Shown here piece after piece: positions 41,047-48,689 of a stretch of 64,000 nucleotides of DNA. The notes beneath the pieces are model-generated. The model saw only the letters and a program-made list of their open reading frames with translations. It was not told the origin of the DNA and searched no databases. The position numbers and the translations under genes were made by a program. This DNA is from an uncultured Acidobacteriota bacterium (lineage in GTDB: Bacteria; Acidobacteriota; Blastocatellia; Pyrinomonadales; Pyrinomonadaceae). The DNA lies in NCBI GenBank assembly GCA_937873515.1, contig CALMYB010000007.1, forward strand, positions 1-64,000, written 5' to 3'. The number at the start of each line of letters is the position of its first letter. The stretch's first letter is position 1.

Positions 41047-41301
41047 ATGGAGAAGCAGGCTGCTCAGAATATTCAGGATGCGTTCCTAAATTCAGCCAGG
41101 CGTGAGAGGCTGAATGTTGTCGTACATTTGCTCCAGGGGGCGACACTCACCGGCCGGATAAAAAGTTTTGACAAATTCTCACTTCTCCTTGATGTCGGCG
41201 GACCCGACGTGCTGATCTTCAAACACGCCATATCGTCGATAACACAGGAGCGTCGGCCGGCCTCGAATTCGCCCGCACCGGCAGAGCAAGATCACGCTTG
41301 A
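41047..41301 (+). CDS. hfq: RNA chaperone Hfq
   Basis: An Sm-like hexameric RNA-binding protein that pairs small RNAs with mRNAs. The 84 residues include QDAFLNSARRERLNVVVHLL (Sm1), GRIKSFDKFSLLLD, and the Sm2 signature IFKHAISSI (family YKHAIST). The C-terminal tail is short (about 15 residues). A good ribosome-binding site, AGAGGAGA, precedes the ATG. Its stop overlaps the TTG start of tmk. Confidence 0.95.
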   Translation: MEKQAAQNIQDAFLNSARRERLNVVVHLLQGATLTGRIKSFDKFSLLLDVGGPDVLIFKHAISSITQERRPASNSPAPAEQDHA

Positions 41302-41927
41302 AAGGCAGTTTTATTACCTTCGAAGGCATAGACGGCAGCGGAAAGACCACACAGTTGAACAAGCTCGCCGAAACTTTGCGGTGCGCGGGCCGCGATGTTC
41401 TTGTTACGTGCGAACCCGGCGGCACGCCGCTTGGGAAAGAGATCCGCAAGGCATTCCTTGAAACAAAACAAGATGTGGAACCGCTTGCGGAGCTGCTGCT
41501 TTTTGCGGCAGATCGGGCTCAGCACGTTCAGCACCTGATCCGGCCTGCCCTTGCGGACGGCCGCATCGTCATCTCGGATCGTTACGCCGACGCGACCGTG
41601 GCATACCAAGGAGCGGGACGCGGCTTCGATCTCGACTTGGTCGAACGCGTCATAGCCATCGCGACCAACGGCCTCAAGCCCGATCTGACGCTATTCTTCG
41701 ACATCGACCCGCACCAGGCGGTCGATCGCATGGCGTTTCGCGGCGAGCACAAGATGAATAGAATGGATCTCGAATCTTTGGATTTTTACACGCGTGTGCG
41801 TGAAGGATATTTGAAGATCGCAGCCGCAGAGCCGACGCGATTCCGCGTGATCGATGCCAGCCGAAGCGTTGACGAGATCGCCGAGGAAACTCTTGAAATA
41901 GTTAAGGAGAACTTGGCCGGTGTTTAG
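41298..41927 (+). CDS. tmk: Thymidylate kinase
   Basis: Phosphorylates dTMP to dTDP; 209 residues. The P-loop is FEGIDGSGKTTQ at the N terminus, the DRY-type motif is ISDRYADATVAYQGAGRG, and a lid region follows. The start is TTG at 41298, overlapping the hfq stop (TTGA), because no ATG or GTG lies before the conserved N terminus in this frame. Ends 8 bp into holB. Confidence 0.95.
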   Translation: MKGSFITFEGIDGSGKTTQLNKLAETLRCAGRDVLVTCEPGGTPLGKEIRKAFLETKQDVEPLAELLLFAADRAQHVQHLIRPALADGRIVISDRYADATVAYQGAGRGFDLDLVERVIAIATNGLKPDLTLFFDIDPHQAVDRMAFRGEHKMNRMDLESLDFYTRVREGYLKIAAAEPTRFRVIDASRSVDEIAEETLEIVKENLAGV

Positions 41928-42963
41928 CAGGCTCATCGGAAACGATGTCACAAAATTGACGCTTCGCCGCCTGATCCATCAGGAGCGGCTGCCGAATTCG
42001 CTGCTGTTCGCCGGCCCGGAAGGTGTCGGCAAAAAGCAGTTTGCGATCGAGACGGCCCGAACGCTCTTCTGCAGGCAGCGTGTTGGCGACGAGGCCTGCG
42101 GCATATGCTCGTCGTGCGTGCGTACGGGCACGTTCTCGCCGCCGACAAGCGATAAGAAGGACGTGTTTGAACGCGTCCATTTTAGCGAAAGCCCCGATCT
42201 CGGCTTCGTTCTGCCATTTAATAGGAATATTCTGATCGGTGCGATTCGCGTCCTCGAACGTGAGGCGAATTTCAATCCTTACGAGGCGCCGGCACGCGTC
42301 TTTATCATCGACGATGCCGATCTGATGAAGGATGCGGCCGCCAACGCGCTTCTTAAAACACTTGAAGAGCCGGCCGAAACGACGCACATAATTCTCGTGA
42401 CCTCGCGGCCGGACGTCTTGCTGCCAACGATCCGCTCACGGTGCCAGACGATCCACTTTGCTCCTGTTGATCGGAAGGCGATCGAGAACTACTTGATCGA
42501 AGAGCGTGCCTTTTCGCATGACGAGGCCCGGCTTGCCGCGGGAGTCGCACACGGAAGTATCGGGCGTGCGGTCGAGATAGATGTCGGCGAATATCGCGAG
42601 ATGCGCGAACGGGCCGTACGCGTTCTCAGATCAGCATTGATAGATGGCGACGCGGCCGCACTTCTGAAAATATCCGAAGAGCTGAACGACGCCAAAAATA
42701 AGGACAATTTTGAGGCGAATCTCGACGTTCTCGAAAGCGTCGTTCGTGATGTTTGGCGGCTCGCCTGCGGCGTTGAGACCTCGAAGCTGCTCGACCCTGA
42801 AATGGCAGAAGCCTATTCGCGATTTGCAGAGCAGGCCGCAGCCGCGAGATTCGCGGAGTGGCTCGGCGAGATCGAAGAATTCCGGAAAACTCTTATTGTG
42901 AATATCAATAAAAAGGTCGCGACAGATGCGTTGTTTTTGACAATGGCATCGGGAAAGCGGTAA
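41920..42963 (+). CDS. holB: DNA polymerase III delta-prime subunit
   Basis: Clamp-loader subunit of 347 residues. N-terminal AAA+ fold: LPNSLLFAGPEGVGKKQFAI (P-loop position), a zinc-binding CGICSSC cluster, VFIIDDADLMKDAAANALLKTLEEP, and the SRC motif TIRSRCQTIHF. The start is GTG at 41920, overlapping tmk by 8 bp; tmk-holB adjacency is common. Confidence 0.94.
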   Translation: MFSRLIGNDVTKLTLRRLIHQERLPNSLLFAGPEGVGKKQFAIETARTLFCRQRVGDEACGICSSCVRTGTFSPPTSDKKDVFERVHFSESPDLGFVLPFNRNILIGAIRVLEREANFNPYEAPARVFIIDDADLMKDAAANALLKTLEEPAETTHIILVTSRPDVLLPTIRSRCQTIHFAPVDRKAIENYLIEERAFSHDEARLAAGVAHGSIGRAVEIDVGEYREMRERAVRVLRSALIDGDAAALLKISEELNDAKNKDNFEANLDVLESVVRDVWRLACGVETSKLLDPEMAEAYSRFAEQAAAARFAEWLGEIEEFRKTLIVNINKKVATDALFLTMASGKR

Positions 42964-42979
42964 TTAGTTGTAAAGGGAA

Positions 42980-43408
42980 ATGAACGTACTCGCGTTGGAA
43001 AATCCATCGGCCATGACAAGGATATCGGCACTCGCCGGAGCTTGTGCTCTTACCGCGGGCTCAACGATGGTCGCGGTGTTCGACCCTTCAAAAGCGCATA
43101 TTTTCCCGGTTTGTCCGCTTTTTGCGTTGACCGGCATTGCGTGTCCGGGCTGCGGATTGACGCGTGCCTTCCACGCGCTTTTCCACGGCGACATAGTTAC
43201 AGCGTTGGATTTTAATCTGCTTGTTCCCGTGTGGGCCGTCGCTTTTGCGTGGATCTTCATCTCGCTTCTTCTGATCGGCATTCGAAAGAAGGGCTTGCCG
43301 ATGTGGCCGACAAACCCTAAATTCATCTACGGGTTCTTTGCGGTGCTCTTTGTTTTCGGAGTGCTTAGAAATATACCGGCGTGGCCGCTGACGATACTCT
43401 ATCCTTAA
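42980..43408 (+). CDS. DUF2752 membrane protein
   Basis: A 142-residue protein with three likely membrane helices and the DUF2752 signature CPGCGLTRAFHALFHGD (about residues 54-70), a conserved Cys/Arg motif of unknown role. It lies 16 bp after holB. A second Met 11 codons in (43013) could be the start. The stop overlaps the stop of convergent ispG. Confidence 0.88.
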   Translation: MNVLALENPSAMTRISALAGACALTAGSTMVAVFDPSKAHIFPVCPLFALTGIACPGCGLTRAFHALFHGDIVTALDFNLLVPVWAVAFAWIFISLLLIGIRKKGLPMWPTNPKFIYGFFAVLFVFGVLRNIPAWPLTILYP

Positions 43409-44514
43409 CCCAGCTGCACGAGTTTTTTCGCGGCCTCAAGCGGGGAAACATTCGGGCCTTCGGTACGCAAAAGCTCAACCTCTTTTACGAACTCATCAAC
43501 GATATTCTCGCCTGCAACGCGTCTGAGAGGCACGCCGTTCTTGAATATCATCCCGACATTTCGTCCGAACGTGATGCCGAGTTGCGAATCGTGGGCTTCG
43601 CCCGGGCCGTTCACGGCGCAACCCATTATCGAGAGATGCAGTGGTTCCTCGACGTGAGCAAGGCGCCGCTCGACCTCTGTTACGATCTCGACAAAATTAT
43701 CGATGTCGAGCCGCCCGCACGTCGGGCATGCGACGACCGTAACGCCCCGTTTGCGGAGTTCGAGAGATTTCAGTATTTCCCACGCGACCCGAACCTCTTC
43801 GTGCGGTTCAGCGGCAAGCGAAACGCGAATGGTGTCGCCGATGCCTTCGCTCAAGAGAATGCCGAGGCCGATCGCGGATTTTATCGTTCCGCCAAAAGGC
43901 GTTCCCGCTTCGGTAACGCCGAGGTGAAGCGGATAATCGACCTTCTCGGCCATTAGGCGATAGGCCGCGACCATTCGATTTACGTCCGAAGCCTTGAGCG
44001 AAATTATCGTGTCGGAAAAGCCGAGGTCTTCCAGGATGCGAACGTGCCGCATTCCGCTTTCGACCATCGCTTCGGGCGTCGCGGTTCCGTATTTCTTGAG
44101 CAGATCTTTCTCCAGCGACCCGCCGTTGACGCCGATACGGATCGGCACTTTCTGTGCTTCTGCGGCACGCACGACCTCACGGACACGCTCGATCTTACCG
44201 ATATTGCCAGGATTGATACGCAGCTTGTCGATGCCGGCATCGAGCGCTTTCAACGCGAGCTTGTAATGAAAATGAATGTCCGCGACAAGCGGCACTTCCG
44301 TGCGTTTGCGTATGTCCTTTAGTGCATCCGCCGCGGCATCGTCCGGCACGGCGATGCGCACGATCTCACACCCAGCGGCGACCATCTCATCGATCTGCTT
44401 CAGCGTGCCATCGACGTCGGTCGTGTCCGTCTTGGTCATCGACTGAACGACGACCGGCGCACCGCCGCCGATCTGAATATCACGAACCTTTACCGCTCTA
44501 GTAACTCTCGCCAT
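43405..44514 (-). CDS. ispG: 4-hydroxy-3-methylbut-2-en-1-yl diphosphate synthase
   Basis: Fe-S enzyme of the MEP isoprenoid pathway, 369 residues: QIGGGAPVVVQSMTKTDT start, ADIHFHYKLALKAL, and cluster ligands in ACPTCGRLDID (two Cys), MGCAVNGPGEA (third Cys and the Glu). This is the short bacterial form without the extra central domain. dxr of the same pathway is 2.2 kb away, on the same strand. Confidence 0.97.
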   Translation of the reverse strand: MARVTRAVKVRDIQIGGGAPVVVQSMTKTDTTDVDGTLKQIDEMVAAGCEIVRIAVPDDAAADALKDIRKRTEVPLVADIHFHYKLALKALDAGIDKLRINPGNIGKIERVREVVRAAEAQKVPIRIGVNGGSLEKDLLKKYGTATPEAMVESGMRHVRILEDLGFSDTIISLKASDVNRMVAAYRLMAEKVDYPLHLGVTEAGTPFGGTIKSAIGLGILLSEGIGDTIRVSLAAEPHEEVRVAWEILKSLELRKRGVTVVACPTCGRLDIDNFVEIVTEVERRLAHVEEPLHLSIMGCAVNGPGEAHDSQLGITFGRNVGMIFKNGVPLRRVAGENIVDEFVKEVELLRTEGPNVSPLEAAKKLVQLG

Positions 44515-44602
44515 TTTACAAACTGCCTAACAAACCTCAAGTTTATCATCAGCCGGCCGTTCAGCCACGTTCACCATTAACAATCAACCATTCCGTGTCC
44601 TA

Positions 44603-45160
44603 CTAACGCGGCCGGAAAGTTCCCGGCTCAAGTACCGCCTTTGGATCCGTCTCGCGTCGCCGCAGCCAATCCTCATGACGCACTTTGAATTCGGCCATAT
44701 ACTGGTCGAAGTCCTCAAATTCTGTTTCCTCGGATTTCTTCTTCTGATAGCGGACCTGCTCCTTCACAGTCAGGAACTTAACGCCCTTGATCTCAGAATT
44801 CTTCAGCGATTCGAGCCAGCCGTGCAGCTGCTTTGAAATATTCACCGCCATTCCTGTCAAATTTGAAATTTCAGATCTGAGATCTGAAAAGCGTTCGAGT
44901 CCTTCGCACATCCTTAGCATCGAACGCGATTCTCCGGCAGAACCTCTCGCAATGTATAAAAAATGTACTAGCTCGGTGGTCGAGCCGCGTTCAAATCCTT
45001 CGGCTATATTATTTGAAACTGACAATGCCGCTCGTTCGAGCTGATTCTTCGTATCACCGAGGCCTCGAAGATCTGCCTTTGCGGTGAATTTGAAAACGGT
45101 GAGTGCAAATTCGATGGCTTTATTCCACACAGGCAACTCTTCGAATGTGGAGTATTTCAT
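44603..45160 (-). CDS. Four-helix-bundle protein (23S rRNA intervening-sequence protein family)
   Basis: A 185-residue protein: the first 125 residues match the S23/IVP helix bundle (FEELPVWNKAIEFALTVFKF, LERAALSVSNNIAEGFERGS, LHFLYIARGSAGESRSML-like segment). A charged tail of about 60 residues follows. Such proteins are widespread, mobile and of unknown role. The segment FSDLRSEISNLTG is encoded by DNA (about 44862-44890) resembling the AGATCTGAAATTT repeats found between genes. The start ATG at 45160 precedes the conserved part. Confidence 0.85.
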   Translation of the reverse strand: MKYSTFEELPVWNKAIEFALTVFKFTAKADLRGLGDTKNQLERAALSVSNNIAEGFERGSTTELVHFLYIARGSAGESRSMLRMCEGLERFSDLRSEISNLTGMAVNISKQLHGWLESLKNSEIKGVKFLTVKEQVRYQKKKSEETEFEDFDQYMAEFKVRHEDWLRRRETDPKAVLEPGTFRPR

Positions 45161-45202
45161 CTGGTGCTTCGTATCGCTCCTTTCAAATTTCAACTTTCAG
45201 AT

Positions 45203-45222
45203 CTCAAATTCTCAGATTTGAG
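45203..45222. repeat. Hairpin CTCAAAT/ATTTGAG
   Basis: A 7-bp inverted repeat with a 6-bp loop, set in an AGATCTCAAATTC-type run upstream of the four-helix-bundle gene. Related words recur at about 44862 and 63368. Confidence 0.5.
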
Positions 45223-45233
45223 AAACTGAGTAC

Positions 45234-45282
45234 CGCTCACCGCTCACCGCTCACCGCTCACCGCTCACCATTCACCATTCAC
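45234..45282. repeat. Heptamer tandem repeat (CGCTCAC x5, CATTCAC x2)
   Basis: Seven uninterrupted 7-bp units ending 10 bp from the rseP stop codon. Such arrays are prone to slippage and may differ between strains. A short CGCTCACCGCTCAC also appears near 56812. Confidence 0.85.
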
Positions 45283-45292
45283 CACCAATTTC

Positions 45293-46657
45293 CTATTTCC
45301 CGAACAGCCTCGATACGTCGAAGAAGACGGTCGTTACCATCAAGAGAAGAACGATCGCGAGGCCTGTTAGTTGTATGCGTTCGCGGGCGACGAGCGAGAG
45401 CGTTTTTCCGAACCAGGAGAGCACCTTCTCGATGCCGAGGACCATTATCTGTCCGCCGTCGAGCATCGGGATCGGGAGGAGGTTCATTACGCCGAGCGTC
45501 AGGCTGATGGCCATCAAGAGCGGCAGCAGGCCGAAAAATCCTGCGGCGAAGACCGTGTTGACGATCGCCTGTCCGATGCCGATCGGGCCCGAGAGCGTGT
45601 CGCGTGCGGAACGCTCGCCGGCCCCGACCTGTCCTAATGCGGTTCCCGTAAGTCGAAGGATCCGCATATTCTGATCGACGGCGAATGCGGCCGCACCGCC
45701 AAGGCCGACCTTGTCACGCCTTGCGAGCAGGCTCGGGTCAAAGCCGATACCGATGAGCCAACGATCGTCCTTTTGTTCGGCGTGTGTGGTGATGGTGACC
45801 TTCTCGCCTTTACGGTCGATCGAGAGCGTCAGCGGCTGCCCCTTAGATTCGGTGACAACGGACTGCATACGGCGGATATTTGTGATATTTACGCCGTTTA
45901 CGGCCTTGATCCAATCACCGGTCTGCACACCGTCCTTCGCCGCGGGCAAAGATGAGTCGAGGTTGCTTACGACCACCGGTTCGGTGCCCGTATCCGGGTC
46001 CATATCAAGCACGCCTGCCGATTGACCTGCCTGCGTCAGCTTGGTCGGAGTGATAGTGAGATCAAGCCGCTGTCCATCGCGCTCAACAGTGATCGGGACG
46101 GGCCTTTCCGGGATCAGAAGTGCGCTGTCCTCGATCCGCGACCAAGAAGGATCGGTCTCGCCCTGAAACTCTACGATGCGGTCGCCTGCCTTGATTCCTG
46201 CTTGTGCGGCAGCACCATCGGGTCTTACAAACCCGACGATCGGTGCCGGATTTGCCGGAACGCCGAGCCAAAGTGCAATGCCGAGCGGTATCGCGAGAGC
46301 GAGCACGAAGTTCATAAAAGGCCCGCCCAGCATCACGAAGAATTTCTGCCAACGCGGGCGAAGTTCGTAAAGTTCACTTTCCGGGACAGGTTCGGATGTT
46401 TCGTCGGCGGCCTCAAGTCCTGAATTTGATTCATCCCCGTAAAGCTTTACGTACGCGCCCAACGGAATTGCGGAGATGCGGTAGTCCGTGTGGCCGATCT
46501 TCACACCGAAAAGACGCGGCCCGAGGCCGAAGAACGAATATGCTTCGACACGCATTCCGAAGATCTTCGCGACGATAAAATGCCCGAATTCGTGAATATT
46601 TATCGCTACGCCGAGGACAAAAAGGATCGCTAAAATTGCTATTACTACGTTCAACAT
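45293..46657 (-). CDS. rseP: Site-2 intramembrane metalloprotease
   Basis: A 454-residue membrane zinc protease. HEFGH (zinc ligands and catalytic Glu) is in the first helix, the third ligand lies in LLPIPMLDGGQIM near the C terminus, and two PDZ domains lie between (about 130-210 and 215-300), as in E. coli RseP. It would release membrane-bound regulators such as anti-sigma factors or clear signal peptides. It directly follows dxr (12-bp gap), a conserved pairing in envelope-lipid gene clusters. Confidence 0.95.
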   Translation of the reverse strand: MLNVVIAILAILFVLGVAINIHEFGHFIVAKIFGMRVEAYSFFGLGPRLFGVKIGHTDYRISAIPLGAYVKLYGDESNSGLEAADETSEPVPESELYELRPRWQKFFVMLGGPFMNFVLALAIPLGIALWLGVPANPAPIVGFVRPDGAAAQAGIKAGDRIVEFQGETDPSWSRIEDSALLIPERPVPITVERDGQRLDLTITPTKLTQAGQSAGVLDMDPDTGTEPVVVSNLDSSLPAAKDGVQTGDWIKAVNGVNITNIRRMQSVVTESKGQPLTLSIDRKGEKVTITTHAEQKDDRWLIGIGFDPSLLARRDKVGLGGAAAFAVDQNMRILRLTGTALGQVGAGERSARDTLSGPIGIGQAIVNTVFAAGFFGLLPLLMAISLTLGVMNLLPIPMLDGGQIMVLGIEKVLSWFGKTLSLVARERIQLTGLAIVLLLMVTTVFFDVSRLFGK

Positions 46658-46669
46658 CAGTAAATCAGG

Positions 46670-47848
46670 CTAATATGTGGCCGCGGCCGGGCTAATTGCC
46701 ATTATAGCGCGCCGGCGCGCCCAGGAGTCTGCATCGAGAACAGCTTCAAGTGTGTCGGCGCTCGTCGGTGAATGTTCTCTCATCACGCGAGCGTTCGTTT
46801 CTGCGATCTCGCCAAAACCGATCTTGCCGTCCAGAAATGCCTGAACGCTGATCTCGTTCGCCGCATTTAGGACCGCCGTCATCGTGCCGCCCGAATTCAG
46901 CGCCTCGAACGCAAGGCCGAGGCACGGGAATCGAGCTAAGTCAGGATCCTCGAATTCGAGCTTGCTCATTTTCGCAAGATCGAGCCTTTCACACGCCGCC
47001 TCGTGCCTTTCGGGGTACGTGAGCGCGTACTGGATGGCATGCTTCATATCCGGAACACCGAGCTGCGCTATCACCGAACCGTCGATCATCTCGACCATCG
47101 AGTGAACGACCGACTGCGGATGCACGATCACCGAGATCTCGTCCGCATCAAAACCAAAGAGCCAGCGGGCCTCGATTACCTCAAGCCCTTTATTCATAAG
47201 AGTTGCGGAATCGATCGTGATCTTCTCGCCCATCTTCCAGTTCGGGTGATCCAGCGCCTGTGCGCGTGTTGCCGAGAGTATCTTCTCTTTCTCCCAGGTG
47301 CGAAAAGGCCCGCCCGAAGCTGTCAAAATTAGACGCCGAACCTCCGACTTTCGTTCGCCGCGAAGGCATTGATGGATGGCGTTGTGTTCGCTGTCAACCG
47401 GCACGATCTCTGCGCCGGAATTTGCTGCCGCTTTCGTCATCAATTCGCCGGCCATCACGAGCGTTTCTTTGTTCGCAAGTGCAATTCGCTTTCCCGCTTC
47501 GATCGCTCTCAACGTCGGGATAAACCCAACCGCACCAACAGTTGCGGACACGACCGTGTCTGCTTCCGCGTGAGTTGCGACCGCGACGAGGCCCGATTCG
47601 CCGCACTCGATACGCGGCTTTTTGTCGAGCTTCGCGATCTCTCGCTCTAGCCTTTCCGCACACTCCTCATCGCCGCACGCAACAAGCTCGGGCGAAAATC
47701 TCTCGATCTGCTCGACGAACTTCTCAGTATTCCGCCCCGCAGCCATCGCAACGACACGCACATCGCCGAGATGCTCGACGACCTTCAGCGTATTGCAGCC
47801 GATCGAACCCGTCGAACCGAGAATGGAGATGGCCTTCGCTCTTTTCAT
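46670..47848 (-). CDS. dxr: 1-deoxy-D-xylulose 5-phosphate reductoisomerase
   Basis: Second step of the MEP pathway; 392 residues. NADPH motif ISILGSTGSIGCNTLKV, ALANKETLVMAGE, metal site EIVPVDSEHNAIHQCL, ASGGPF and MNKGLEVIEA are all present. It supplies isoprenoids for the undecaprenyl-type carriers used by murJ and the glycan genes in this window. Confidence 0.97.
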   Translation of the reverse strand: MKRAKAISILGSTGSIGCNTLKVVEHLGDVRVVAMAAGRNTEKFVEQIERFSPELVACGDEECAERLEREIAKLDKKPRIECGESGLVAVATHAEADTVVSATVGAVGFIPTLRAIEAGKRIALANKETLVMAGELMTKAAANSGAEIVPVDSEHNAIHQCLRGERKSEVRRLILTASGGPFRTWEKEKILSATRAQALDHPNWKMGEKITIDSATLMNKGLEVIEARWLFGFDADEISVIVHPQSVVHSMVEMIDGSVIAQLGVPDMKHAIQYALTYPERHEAACERLDLAKMSKLEFEDPDLARFPCLGLAFEALNSGGTMTAVLNAANEISVQAFLDGKIGFGEIAETNARVMREHSPTSADTLEAVLDADSWARRRAIMAISPAAATY

Positions 47849-47999
47849 ATGAAAAACAGGCGGGATACTTGAAACGCCGGACGAAAGGCAAATTGCACGT
47901 CAAAAGCTTCGAACACAGCAGAGACAGATTAGCATATAGGCTGAGTTTCCGGCTAATTTTCCGCCTCTTTGCGGGCAAATTCCGCCGCCGCGTAACTAA

Positions 48000-48130
48000 G
48001 TCCACGGAGTGGACGCCGGCATTTAGCCCATAGCGTTAGCTATGGGAATCCGTTGCCCCAAAACCCAAGCTCGCGAATGCGAGCGGCAGCGCTATTGCAA
48101 ACGCCAACCGATCAAGTCCACGGAGTGGAC
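48000..48130. repeat. REP-like palindrome cluster, downstream side of the RAYT gene
   Basis: Four hairpins in a row: GTCCACGGAGTGGAC (48000-48014), CCCATAGC-GTTA-GCTATGGG (48027-48046), GCTCGC-GAAT-GCGAGC (48069-48084) and a second GTCCACGGAGTGGAC (48116-48130). The cluster ends 13 bp from the end of the transposase gene. The 300-bp gap from dxr holds nothing else clear. Confidence 0.85.
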
Positions 48131-48143
48131 CTCAGCTATGGGG

Positions 48144-48590
48144 CTACTGCCATAAATATTGAGGATCAAAATCAATCCCCGAACTCTCGAGCATCTTGAT
48201 GAATTCGTCACGAAAATCAACTTTTCGATGATGCTCTTCCTGATCTCGAATATAGTTGCGAACCGCACCGATCTGCGACTTGCCGACGGTAAACGCTCCG
48301 TATCCGTCCTGCCATTGGAAATGGCCCGCCGTCGCCTCGTTCGCACATTTCGAGGTTGATGATTTCATCATACGCATAAAGTCGGAGAGCAGGATCGTCG
48401 GTTTCAAGATCACCAATAGGTGAACGTGGTCAGCTACGCCGCCGATCTCGATCAGGATCCCGCCGAGGCCACGCACCGTTCCGCCGATATATTCATAAAG
48501 CTGTTCCCTCAGTTCGGGGTCGATGAGCGGCCGTCGCTCCTTCGTTGAAAAAACAATGTGAAAGATCAAGTGGGAGTATGTATGCGGCAT
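48144..48590 (-). CDS. REP-associated tyrosine transposase (RAYT, IS200/IS605-like TnpA)
   Basis: A 148-residue single-strand DNA transposase of the Y1/HUH kind. The HUH motif is DHVHLL (H55, H57) and the catalytic Tyr is probably Y113 in VRNYIRDQEEHH. The N terminus HLIFHIVFSTKERRPLI is family-typical. It lies as a single gene between palindrome clusters on both sides, which is the RAYT/REP arrangement and not a classical insertion sequence. It looks complete and could process REP palindromes. Confidence 0.92.
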   Translation of the reverse strand: MPHTYSHLIFHIVFSTKERRPLIDPELREQLYEYIGGTVRGLGGILIEIGGVADHVHLLVILKPTILLSDFMRMMKSSTSKCANEATAGHFQWQDGYGAFTVGKSQIGAVRNYIRDQEEHHRKVDFRDEFIKMLESSGIDFDPQYLWQ

Positions 48591-48604
48591 TGTGTTGTTC
48601 TGTC

Positions 48605-48689
48605 GTCCTCTACGCGGACTCGGGTTGTTATTTGTTCGCCATCCACGGTCTCGCGACCGTGGCTAAATGCTGTCGTCCGCTACGCGGAC
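48605..48689. repeat. REP-like palindrome cluster, upstream side of the RAYT gene
   Basis: Three hairpins: GTCCTCTACGCGGAC (48605-48619), CCACGGTC-TCGC-GACCGTGG (48643-48662) and GTCCGCTACGCGGAC (48675-48689). They mirror the order on the other side (GTCC hairpin, 8-bp stem with tetraloop, GTCC hairpin). The last two overlap the end of hisS. Confidence 0.85.

Noticed and set aside
45161..45292. A coding gene in the gap between the four-helix-bundle gene and rseP
   Set aside because: The DNA is low-complexity heptamers and AGATCT words; frames there encode repeats only.
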